Source: Planctomycetaceae bacterium (lineage in GTDB: Bacteria > Planctomycetota > Planctomycetia > Pirellulales > UBA1268). Taken from it: DNA of 9,181 bases. Of this stretch, positions 1 through 7,717 are shown in pieces. Both the position numbers and the translations under genes were made by a program. Under the pieces are notes generated by a model. That model was not told where the DNA came from, ran no database searches, and saw nothing but the letters and a program-made list of their open reading frames with translations. The first letter of the stretch is position 1. Each line of letters opens with the position of its first letter. Where the stretch lies: contig CANGIH010000072.1 of NCBI GenBank assembly GCA_947453875.1, forward strand, positions 1 through 9,181. Reading direction: 5' to 3'.

Positions 1-210
1 GCTGCCGTCTGGTTGGTGCGCACGCTTCTCAGTCGCCTCCTGGCCCCCCCGTGCGGACCCCCGCCCGGAGTGCCGCCGGGCCACGACGGCTTCGTGCCTC
101 TGGATGGCTTGAAGGGGCCCGCGGGGGGCTGCGGATTACCCTCCCCCCCTTCGTACCTCACCCCGCCTGAGGCACCCAGTCAGCCACGCTGAAGTCTCTC
201 CGGGGTGTGA
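1..210. other. Left-edge stretch without an assignable gene
   Basis: No recognisable protein or RNA was found here. Frame +1 is open from the window edge to a TGA at 190-192 (63 codons, proline- and glycine-rich, high G/C at third positions). It could be the 3' end of a gene that starts outside the window. Frame +3 is open for a similar distance, and open frames of this length are common by chance in such GC-rich DNA, so I do not call a CDS. The stretch also has long C and G runs (for example around 44-64 and 116-148). Confidence 0.3.
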
Positions 211-306
211 CGACTGCCAGGCTGGTCCCTCCTTGCCGGTCAGCGCAGTCGGCCGAAATTGCCCTTTGGTGGTTTTCGGGGAGTTGCTAACGTCCCCCAC
301 CGGTGG
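211..306 (+). promoter_or_regulatory. Structured leader with overlapping hairpins upstream of the glycan operon
   Basis: Several inverted repeats lie in a row. First, 211-217 (CGACTGC) pairs with 245-251 (GCAGTCG), and inside it 221-227 pairs with 238-244 (five Watson-Crick and two G-U pairs), giving a 14-bp stem with a 3-nt bulge. Second, 253-258 (CCGAAA) pairs with 274-279 (TTTCGG). Third, 278-285 (GGGGAGTT) pairs with 289-297 with one bulged G. The second and third share 278-279 and so exclude each other. A perfect palindrome, CCACCGGTGG, follows at 297-306. No U-tract follows any stem, so none is a classical terminator. The position, 50-150 bp before the first operon gene, fits a 5' leader element or attenuator. 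Whether it is transcribed is inference. Confidence 0.4.
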
Positions 307-342
307 CTGCGCTGGCTCGCGGCCCGCCGGTGAAGCGACCGC

Positions 343-350
343 AGGAAAGG
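343..350 (+). promoter_or_regulatory. Ribosome binding site for the glycosyltransferase
   Basis: AGGAAAGG lies 7 nt before the ATG at 358 and supports that start over the in-frame ATG at 481, which would remove the first strand of the N-terminal domain. Confidence 0.65.
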
Positions 351-357
351 CTCCGCC

Positions 358-1641
358 ATGCAGGGCGATACGGCACTGATCGACGAAGCCTCCGCCAAGC
401 GCCGAGGTTCTCCCGCCCTGGCCCAGATCGCCGTGGCCGGCCCCGGTCGCACCCCGGCCACGCGTCTGTCGGTGGCCCTGATGACGCCCTGGGATCAGCA
501 GTGTGGCAACGCGGAGTATGCCAAGCGGCTGGCCGTCGGCCTCGAAAAGTTCGCGGATGTCATCCCCTTCGACATGCGCAACTTCATCGATGGTGAGCGG
601 CGGGTCTCGGCGGGCGAGATGAACCGCTACTTCGCCGACCTGATCGGCCGCGTGAATCGCTCCGACGCCGATCTGATCCACATCCAGCACGAGTTCTGCT
701 TTTTCGCGCGGCGCATCGGGCCTTCCAATCGGCGATTCGCGGAAGTCATGCGTCGGCTCGACAAGCCGGTGGTCGTGAGCCTGCATACCTGGCTGAAGAG
801 CATGACCCGCAACCAGCGCAGCCGCCCGTCATCGCAGTTTGTCGAGGGAATCTTCCACCAGCTCCGCAACCGGCACATCGCGGCCGCCATCCACCGGGCC
901 GGTGCGATCGTCCTCCACAGCAAGGACACCCACAAGTACTTCGTCGAGACCTTCCCGAAGCTCAAGAAGCGCGTGCATGTCGTGCCGATCCCGATTGAGC
1001 GGGTGGCGAGCGACCACGTTTCCCCGTCGTTCGTGAAACATCCCCGCGATACCTGGGTGATGATTCCGGGGTTTGTCAGCCGCTACAAGGGCCACGGTCA
1101 CCTCCTCAGCGCGCTCAAGAGCCTGCCCGAGACGTTCAAGCTCGTTGTTGCCGGCGGCGTGCATCCCAAGGACAAGACCGGCAACGACTACTGGATGGAT
1201 CTCATCCAGCAGGCCGATGCCTGGGGCCTGCAGTCGCGGATCATCTTCACCGGCTTCCTTGGCGATCCGGTGGAGCAGGGCGCGGTGCTCGCCCAGGCCG
1301 ACGTGTTCGTGCTGCCGTACGACGAGGTGGGCCAGTCGGGCTCGGCGGTGCTCGCCGACGCGCTCTCCTACGATCGACCGGTGGTGACGTCGCGGGCGCG
1401 GTCGATGTTCGTCTACCGAATGGAGAAGGACACGGCATTCTCGAGCATCGCGGTGGATGTCGGCGATCCGGCAGTCCTTGCCGCCACGATCAAGCAGTGT
1501 GCCCGCAAGGAATCCGAGTACTACCCCGAGACGCAGACACATCGGTCAGCGGCACGGGGGAGGTATTCGCTCGACAACACGCAGGCTGCGTACGAGCGGG
1601 TTTACCGGACCGTCCTTTCAGGCGGCTACCCGGAAGCATGA
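358..1641 (+). CDS. GT-B glycosyltransferase (GT4-like, family 1)
   Basis: Predicted cytoplasmic or membrane-associated glycosyltransferase of 427 residues that moves a sugar from a nucleotide donor to a glycan or lipid acceptor. The N-terminal Rossmann-like domain starts near residue 36 (LSVALMTPWDQQCGNAEY; the QCGNAEY block is a glycine loop typical of this fold) and contains DLIHIQHEF at 105-113. The C-terminal donor-binding domain starts near 232 with VMIPGFVSRYKGHGHLL, followed by IIFTGFLGDP (295-304) and ADVFVLPYDEVGQSGSAV (314-331). That last block is the variant EX7E region seen in GT4 enzymes with a Q-S-G-S signature. Length is normal for the family. The first 35 residues are a non-conserved extension. 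It is the first gene of a four-gene plus-strand operon, with the next gene 28 bp downstream. Donor and acceptor cannot be read from sequence; a GDP-deoxysugar donor is suggested only by the neighbour. Confidence 0.85.
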   Translation: MQGDTALIDEASAKRRGSPALAQIAVAGPGRTPATRLSVALMTPWDQQCGNAEYAKRLAVGLEKFADVIPFDMRNFIDGERRVSAGEMNRYFADLIGRVNRSDADLIHIQHEFCFFARRIGPSNRRFAEVMRRLDKPVVVSLHTWLKSMTRNQRSRPSSQFVEGIFHQLRNRHIAAAIHRAGAIVLHSKDTHKYFVETFPKLKKRVHVVPIPIERVASDHVSPSFVKHPRDTWVMIPGFVSRYKGHGHLLSALKSLPETFKLVVAGGVHPKDKTGNDYWMDLIQQADAWGLQSRIIFTGFLGDPVEQGAVLAQADVFVLPYDEVGQSGSAVLADALSYDRPVVTSRARSMFVYRMEKDTAFSSIAVDVGDPAVLAATIKQCARKESEYYPETQTHRSAARGRYSLDNTQAAYERVYRTVLSGGYPEA

Positions 1642-1655
1642 TGCGGACGAACGAC

Positions 1656-1662
1656 AGAGGGG
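1656..1662 (+). promoter_or_regulatory. Ribosome binding site fixing the epimerase start
   Basis: AGAGGGG lies 7 nt before the ATG at 1670. An in-frame opening extends back to 1457 inside the previous gene, but this site and the TGARGFLG motif directly after the ATG fix the start at 1670. Confidence 0.7.
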
Positions 1663-1669
1663 TTCCTTC

Positions 1670-2683
1670 ATGACGATCCACGTCACCGGCGCACGGGGGT
1701 TCCTCGGGAGCCATGTCGTCGCCAGTCTCGAACGCCGCGGCGTCGCCGTGCGGGCGTTGGGGCGCAAGGACGGCGATCTGCGTGATCCAGCGGAGGCCGA
1801 GCGACTGCTCGCCGATGCCGACACGATCATCCACCTCGCCGCCGATGTTGGCGGGGTGGGCTATCTACGGGAGTGCGCCGGCCGCGCCTTCCACGACAAC
1901 TTCCGGCTCGGCCTCAACGTGATCCGTGCCGCCTGTCTGGGGCGGTCCCGCCGCGTGGTGCTTGCCGGCACTCCCTGCGCGTATTCCGGCACGGCGCAAC
2001 TCCCGCTCCGTGAGGGGGCTCTCGTCGAGGGGGTGCCCTCGGGAGACACCGGCAGCTATGGATACGCCAAGCTCGCCTCGTCACTCGCGGCCGACGCCAT
2101 CTGCGGGATGGCGGGGCGCGACACGGTCACGGTCATCCCTTCCAACCTCTACGGTCCCGGCGACACGTTTCACGTCGATCGCGGTCACGTCGTCGCGGCG
2201 CTGGTTCGCAAGGCACTCCTGGCAGCAGAACGGGGAATGACGACTTTCGATGTGTGGGGGGATGGATCCGCGACGCGCGACTTTGTCTATGTCGAAGACG
2301 TCGCCGAGGGGATCGCCACCATCGCCCTTGATCCGCGCCCGTTCGCCGGCGCCGCATTCAACCTCGGTTCCGGCCGTGAGACGTCGATCCGGGAGATCGC
2401 CGAGGCCGTCGCCCGGGCCGTCGATCACCGGCTCAAGCCCCGGTTTCTCGCCGATAAGCCGGTCGGTTATTCACGCCGGGTGATGGCGGTGGAACGGGCG
2501 GCCGAGGCTGTCGGATACAGTGCCGGGACGACACTCGACGAGGGGCTCGCGCGGACGGTCGCCTGGCTCCGTTCGACCGGGAGCGTCGCTGCCTGGATCA
2601 CGGAGGAGCAGCATCGGGGCACGATCCCGCTCCCCTCCCCCACTGCGCTGCGCCAAGGCTCTGCCGGCACACACGCCGCCTGA
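1670..2683 (+). CDS. GDP-L-fucose synthase-like NAD(P)-dependent epimerase/reductase (SDR)
   Basis: Extended short-chain dehydrogenase/reductase of 337 residues. GDP-L-fucose synthase (Fcl/GMER) converts GDP-4-keto-6-deoxy-mannose to GDP-L-fucose by 3,5-epimerisation and NADPH reduction. Visible: nucleotide-binding TGARGFLG at 6-13, HLAADVGGVGYL at 55-66 (Fcl has a similar AAKVGG block), catalytic Tyr130 and Lys134 (YGYAK), and NLYGPGDTFHVDRGHVV at 159-175, close to the Fcl NLYGPHDNFHP...SHV block. Against the E. coli enzyme as I recall it, Cys103, Tyr130, Lys134 and His173 match Cys109, Tyr136, Lys140 and His179 at a constant offset of 6, and Thr101 stands where that enzyme has Ser107. The C-terminal KPVGYSRRVM region (263-272) also fits. 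No GDP-mannose 4,6-dehydratase gene is in the window. A related NDP-sugar epimerase/reductase is the main alternative. Confidence 0.8.
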   Translation: MTIHVTGARGFLGSHVVASLERRGVAVRALGRKDGDLRDPAEAERLLADADTIIHLAADVGGVGYLRECAGRAFHDNFRLGLNVIRAACLGRSRRVVLAGTPCAYSGTAQLPLREGALVEGVPSGDTGSYGYAKLASSLAADAICGMAGRDTVTVIPSNLYGPGDTFHVDRGHVVAALVRKALLAAERGMTTFDVWGDGSATRDFVYVEDVAEGIATIALDPRPFAGAAFNLGSGRETSIREIAEAVARAVDHRLKPRFLADKPVGYSRRVMAVERAAEAVGYSAGTTLDEGLARTVAWLRSTGSVAAWITEEQHRGTIPLPSPTALRQGSAGTHAA

Positions 2684-2718
2684 CACTCGATTCCTCTCTA
2701 CGCTCCACCGACCCATCC

Positions 2719-2724
2719 AGGAGG
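2719..2724 (+). promoter_or_regulatory. Strong Shine-Dalgarno for the methyltransferase
   Basis: A perfect AGGAGG lies 6 nt before the ATG at 2731. It is the best ribosome binding site in this operon. Confidence 0.8.
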
Positions 2725-2730
2725 TTCGCC

Positions 2731-3570
2731 ATGTCGACCGTCACCCTTCCGGCGTCGTCCGCCTCACCGGCCCTTGCCGCTCCTGCGACGCTTTCCGGTC
2801 CGGAGGGCCGACGGGCCTTCGTGATGAGCCATCTGCCCGCGCACTGCCGCGGTCTGGAGATCGCCCCCTACTTCAATCCGATGGTCGATCGTTCGAAGTA
2901 CGACGTCTTCTACGTCGACTGCATCGACAACGACGAGATCCAGCGGAAGGCGGGGGACAATCCCGGGGCTGTCGGCCGTTATGTGCCGCGGATCGACGCG
3001 GTCTGGGTGCCGGGGAAGCGGTTGGCTGAGTGCGTGGAGGGACGGAAGTTCGCCTACGCGGTGGCTTCCCATGTCATGGAACATGTTCCCAATCCCCTCG
3101 GCTGGCTCAACGAAATCCTCGAGTGCGTCGAAGTGGGGGGGCGGGTGGCGATCATGCTCCCGATGCGCACCAAGTCGATGGACTACTACCGCCAGAACAC
3201 CACGTTCGGCGAGGTAGTCGGTTGGTCGATCGAGAAGCCCGCGCTGCCGACGCCGACCCAGGTGATGGACTTCCTGTCGCAGTCCTTCTACCACCGTGGA
3301 GAACCGGTGATCGAGGGAAAGATGCCCCGTTTCGAGGATGCCCCACGGCACTACTCGGACAAGGATGCCTTGAACTACGCCAACTTCGTCTGGAACGAGA
3401 AGCACTACCTCGACGTCCACTGCTCAACCTGGACTCCCGAGACGTTCAAGGAGATCTTTGGCCGGCTCCGCGACGTCGGCCTTCTCAATTGCGAAGTGAT
3501 CGGTCCATTCGTCGGGTTCCCCGGGGCGACCGATGCCGAGTTCCTCGCCTTCCTCGAGAAGCGGGCCTGA
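2731..3570 (+). CDS. Class I SAM-dependent methyltransferase-like protein
   Basis: 279 residues, predicted cytoplasmic. After a low-complexity Ala/Ser/Pro N-terminus (1-22), GLEIAPYFNPMV at 41-52 stands where motif I would be. YVDCID at 61-66 fits the acidic end of beta-2. ASHVMEHVPNPLGWLNEIL at 112-130 is the typical beta-4 region of methyltransferase-11-type proteins, and EVGGRVAIMLP at 134-144 fits beta-5. The motif I glycine-rich loop is replaced by an E-I-A-P form. I recall similar 'LEIGP...NP' methyltransferases from polysaccharide clusters, but the substrate is unknown. The neighbours (glycosyltransferase, fucose-type reductase, sulfotransferase) suggest O-methylation of a sugar or a role in glycan assembly. 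The C-terminal 130 residues are rich in aromatic and histidine residues and were not recognised as a separate domain. The gene lies 47 bp after the epimerase and 31 bp before the sulfotransferase. Confidence 0.7.
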   Translation: MSTVTLPASSASPALAAPATLSGPEGRRAFVMSHLPAHCRGLEIAPYFNPMVDRSKYDVFYVDCIDNDEIQRKAGDNPGAVGRYVPRIDAVWVPGKRLAECVEGRKFAYAVASHVMEHVPNPLGWLNEILECVEVGGRVAIMLPMRTKSMDYYRQNTTFGEVVGWSIEKPALPTPTQVMDFLSQSFYHRGEPVIEGKMPRFEDAPRHYSDKDALNYANFVWNEKHYLDVHCSTWTPETFKEIFGRLRDVGLLNCEVIGPFVGFPGATDAEFLAFLEKRA

Positions 3571-3601
3571 TCGGGAGACTGCCGCCGGGCCGCATACCAC
3601 C

Positions 3602-4954
3602 ATGGCCGACGATCCCCCTGTTGTTCTCCACGTCGGATGTCCGAAGTCGGGCTCGTCGGCGCTCCAGCATGACCTCACCTGGAATCCGCGTCGGCCGATC
3701 GTGGGACAGGTCGGGATGGAGTCGGAGTATGTGGCCCTCGACGCCCACGGGACGATCCTTCGGGGCGAGGCGCTCGCCGCCTTCGCATCGTTGTACGCCG
3801 CCCACTACGCCAACAGCGCCGACATCCACGATCTCGTCGCCCTTCCCACCGAAGAGATGGCGGCGGTCGCCGCCGAATTGAGGGCGATGCGGGCCGGGGG
3901 GGTGCAGCCTGTGCTCAGCTATGAGTTGTGGCTTCAGGCGGGGCGGCGAATGGTGCATCGTTTCACCGCCGCCCTCGGGCAACCGCTCCATGTCGTCGCC
4001 TACGTCCGCGATCCGGTCTCGTGGTTGCGGTCGCTCTACTGGCAGCGTCGTCACGCCGAACCGCTCACCACCAGGGAGTGGATCGACGAACGGGCGCGGA
4101 GAGCCTGCTGGGCCACCTCGCTCTCGCATTGGCGTTCGGCGCCGAACGTCGTCCGCCTCGATGTCAGGCTCGGGAGCCGTGGCATCATGGCCGACTTTGC
4201 CGGCGTCATGGGGTGGGATCCGGCGCTGCAGGACAGTCGCTGCAACGGGAGCATCTCCGGCGAATTCGCGCGCTTTCTGGTCCGCCACGATGTCGGCGAC
4301 GCGCTCAGTATCGCCGAGGCAAAATTTGCCTGGGAGCGCTGGAGTGCCGGAGCCGGCGACCTCGATCCTCTCCCCGAGGTGTTCGGGGCCGAAGACATCG
4401 CCTCGATCATGGCCCATACGATGTCGTCGTCGCTTGAGTTGCTCGAACAGTGTGACAACGACATTCGTGCCCGCATCAAGGCGGATCGGCGGTGGTGGTC
4501 GGCGGAGCCATCGGTTCATGCCGTCCGGCCGGGACGGCAGCCCGCCGACGCGCCTGTGACGGAAGCCGACCGCCTGCTTGAACTGACGCTCACCTCGCTG
4601 GTCGCCGCCGACGGCGCATGGCGGCAGTCTGAGCAGCGTCTCCGTCTGGCCGAAGCCAGGGCCGCACTGTCCGAGGCCGGCCGGATCGAGGCCGAGTCGG
4701 CCCGGATGGCGAGCGACGCCCGGGCGCACGATGCCCTGTGGCGGAGATCGGAGGCCGAATCCCTCCGCGTGGAAGCCGACTCGTATCGCCGGGCTGCGGA
4801 GTCACGCTGCGCGCATGCCGAAATGGTGGCGCGGTTCGCCGAGGCGCGATGCCATCCTCTCGAGGAGCGTCTGGCCGGGATCGCTGCGCGGGAGAGGAAG
4901 AATTCGAACGCACCGCTGCGATTGTTCGAACGCCTTTGGCGCCGAACAGCCTGA
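3602..4954 (+). CDS. Sulfotransferase family protein with C-terminal coiled-coil tail
   Basis: 450 residues from the ATG at 3602. Sulfotransferases move a sulfuryl group from PAPS to a hydroxyl or amino group of a sugar, lipid or protein. The PAPS 5'-phosphosulfate loop is visible as HVGCPKSGSSALQ (10-22, P-K-S-G-S-S), and the 3'-phosphate site as YVRDPVSWLRSLYWQR (134-149, with Arg136 and Ser144). Residues 1-300 form the enzyme-like part. Residues about 322-432 are Ala/Glu/Arg-rich and heptad-like without prolines, which suggests a long helix or coiled coil, followed by a basic end (LFERLWRRTA). An in-frame ATG at 3533 would add 23 Ser/Pro-rich residues overlapping the methyltransferase. I prefer 3602 because the P-loop strand begins right after it, although no good Shine-Dalgarno precedes it. 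It is last in the operon and ends 60 bp before the opposing groEL terminator. The acceptor is unknown; a glycan made by the same operon is the simplest inference. Confidence 0.75.
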   Translation: MADDPPVVLHVGCPKSGSSALQHDLTWNPRRPIVGQVGMESEYVALDAHGTILRGEALAAFASLYAAHYANSADIHDLVALPTEEMAAVAAELRAMRAGGVQPVLSYELWLQAGRRMVHRFTAALGQPLHVVAYVRDPVSWLRSLYWQRRHAEPLTTREWIDERARRACWATSLSHWRSAPNVVRLDVRLGSRGIMADFAGVMGWDPALQDSRCNGSISGEFARFLVRHDVGDALSIAEAKFAWERWSAGAGDLDPLPEVFGAEDIASIMAHTMSSSLELLEQCDNDIRARIKADRRWWSAEPSVHAVRPGRQPADAPVTEADRLLELTLTSLVAADGAWRQSEQRLRLAEARAALSEAGRIEAESARMASDARAHDALWRRSEAESLRVEADSYRRAAESRCAHAEMVARFAEARCHPLEERLAGIAARERKNSNAPLRLFERLWRRTA

Positions 4955-5013
4955 CGGCTGTCTGGCCCCAGGCTGGGCGCCCTGTCCGCTCGCCCTTCGC
5001 CGGAGACACCGTG

Positions 5014-5047
5014 AAAAAAACCGGGGCGTCCATGACGGACGCCCCGG
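5014..5047 (-). terminator. Rho-independent terminator of groESL
   Basis: On the minus strand a perfect 11-bp G/C-rich stem (plus 5021-5031 with 5037-5047) with a 5-nt loop (5032-5036) is followed directly by seven U residues (the A-run at 5014-5020 on the plus strand). It lies about 50 nt after the groEL stop. On the plus strand no U-run follows, so it should serve groEL mainly. The stem could still slow transcripts arriving from the convergent sulfotransferase gene. Confidence 0.93.
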
Positions 5048-5095
5048 CTCGCCGTGATCGTGATCGAGCCGGTGCCCTGTGGCACCACTCTCCGA

Positions 5096-6724
<1,629 letters not shown>

Positions 6725-6734
6725 GGGTCCACTG

Positions 6735-6740
6735 CTCCTG
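6735..6740 (-). promoter_or_regulatory. Ribosome binding site of groEL
   Basis: CAGGAG on the minus strand lies 10 nt before the groEL ATG at 6724 and selects this ATG over the internal Met4 and Met5 codons. Confidence 0.65.
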
Positions 6741-6783
6741 TCGCTTGGGGAAATGTCGGAAGATTCGTCTGGATTGGATTGGC

Positions 6784-6806
6784 GGAGGATCGCTTCAGCG
6801 GCCTCC
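6784..6806 (-). other. Stem-loop in the groES-groEL intercistronic gap
   Basis: On the minus strand GGAGG (plus 6802-6806) pairs with CCTCC (plus 6784-6788), enclosing a second short stem, CGC/GCG, with a UGAA tetraloop. It sits about 60 nt before groEL in the 113-nt gap. No U-run follows, so it is not an intrinsic terminator. It could be an RNA-processing or stability element that sets the groES:groEL ratio; that role is inference. Confidence 0.4.
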
Positions 6807-6837
6807 GTGTCTGGTCAGCCCCGCACTGGCGAGGGTG

Positions 6838-7161
6838 TCATGGCAGCACGGCGAGGATGTCGTCCTCGCGCATCAGCAGCAGCTCGCTGTCGCCAACCTT
6901 GAAGGGCTCGCCGGCGTAGCTGGTGAACACGACGCGATCGCCCGGCTTCACCTGGAGCGGCTGGCGGGTGCCCTTGTCGGTCAGCTTCCCCTCGCCGACG
7001 CTGACCACGATGCCGCGGGCAGGCTTGTCCTTGGCAGAGTCGGGAAGAAGGATGCCGCCGGCGGTCTTCTGCCCGCTCTCCTCGCGCTCCACGACCACGC
7101 GGTCACCGAGGGGGATCAGATGCGGCTTCTTCTTGGCAGACTTCGTCGCGCTGGCGGACAT
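6838..7161 (-). CDS. groES: Co-chaperonin GroES (Hsp10)
   Basis: 107 residues, cytoplasmic. The heptameric lid closes the GroEL cavity. Visible: PLGDRVVVEREE (17-28), the mobile loop around 27-43 with the GroEL-binding GGILLP at 35-40, ARGIVVSVGEG (48-58), VKPGDRVVFTSYAG (71-84) and the C-terminal DDILAVLP. The start at 7161 is supported by AGAGG (complement of 7171-7175) 9 nt upstream. The open frame extends further 5', but that part is Arg/Pro/Ser-rich and unlike GroES. Compared with E. coli GroES there is an extra, mostly basic stretch of about 11 residues at the N-terminus (SASATKSAKKK). It is first in the minus-strand operon with groEL. No CIRCE operator is visible upstream. Confidence 0.96.
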   Translation of the reverse strand: MSASATKSAKKKPHLIPLGDRVVVEREESGQKTAGGILLPDSAKDKPARGIVVSVGEGKLTDKGTRQPLQVKPGDRVVFTSYAGEPFKVGDSELLLMREDDILAVLP

Positions 7162-7349
7162 CGTCGGAAACCTCTTCGGGGGATAGGGGGCGGGGGATTG
7201 CGGTCGGATGGTTTCGGCACCACCTACGGGAGAAATGGAAACGGACCTCCCGCGAGGGGCGGCCCCGGACCGCGAACCCGACAAGGGCCCCGCGACCAGG
7301 GACCGGCCGGACCTGCCGACCGGGACATCCGTGAACACCGCAGCCCGGC

Positions 7350-7358
7350 AGACTAGCA
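7350..7358 (-). promoter_or_regulatory. Candidate -10 element for groESL
   Basis: The minus strand reads TGC-TAGTCT here (hexamer at plus 7350-7355), an extended -10-like sequence about 190 nt upstream of groES. No convincing -35 lies at the right spacing (only TTCTGA at 16 nt). The same TAGTCT hexamer occurs upstream of two other transcription units in this window. Weak evidence. Confidence 0.25.
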
Positions 7359-7711
7359 ATCGGCGCGCCAATCAGAAGCGGGGGGGCGCCAGAGGGGGGA
7401 AAACCGGGCCTCTTTGCTACTTTCCGCTCTATGCGGAGGGCTCGGGACGGGGGGCGTCGCTGCCAGTTTGGCAGAAGGGCTTGGTCGGGGCTGGCGGGCT
7501 CAGAGTGGCATCGACCGCCGGCTCGGTGTCGGTCGATCGGGGAAGGGGGAGCGATCGCAGGTTGTGGATGAAGTGCCCGCCGCCGGGTGCGGCGGCCGTC
7601 GACCGAGGAAACCCTTGGCGTTTCCTGCGGGCGACCAAGTGGATAAACGCCAGGGATGGATTTGTCCACGGACAGCGAGCGGCGGGAATGGCAAACGGGC
7701 TCCCGAAAGGC

Positions 7712-7717
7712 TAGTCT
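7712..7717 (+). promoter_or_regulatory. Candidate -10 element for the STAS gene
   Basis: TAGTCT lies about 65 nt upstream of the STAS start. A weak TGGCAA sits 17 nt before it (7689-7694). A transcript starting about 7 nt downstream would open with the CGGGG/CCCCG hairpin at 7726-7741. The call rests on position and on the repeated hexamer only. Confidence 0.3.

Noticed and set aside
829..1542. 237-codon minus-strand frame inside the glycosyltransferase
   Set aside because: Antisense shadow of a gene with clear GT-B motifs; the composition is not protein-like.
1457..1669. Longer N-terminus for the epimerase
   Set aside because: It overlaps the glycosyltransferase by 185 bases, is Arg/Ser-rich, and the Shine-Dalgarno and Rossmann motif place the start at 1670.
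3602..3640. P-loop NTPase/kinase assignment for the sulfotransferase
   Set aside because: The loop is P-K-S-G-S-S, not GxxxxGK(S/T), and a sulfotransferase 3'-phosphate motif (R-D-P...S-x-Y) follows at the expected place.
3485..4729. 414-codon minus-strand frame opposite the methyltransferase and sulfotransferase
   Set aside because: The plus-strand proteins carry clear PAPS-binding motifs and a perfect upstream Shine-Dalgarno for the methyltransferase. The antisense product is Arg/Pro/Gly-rich and unrecognised.
7208..7714. 168-codon plus-strand frame in the groES-STAS gap
   Set aside because: No ribosome binding site or recognised domain; Gly/Arg/Pro-rich composition typical of non-coding GC-rich DNA, and the region is full of dyads.
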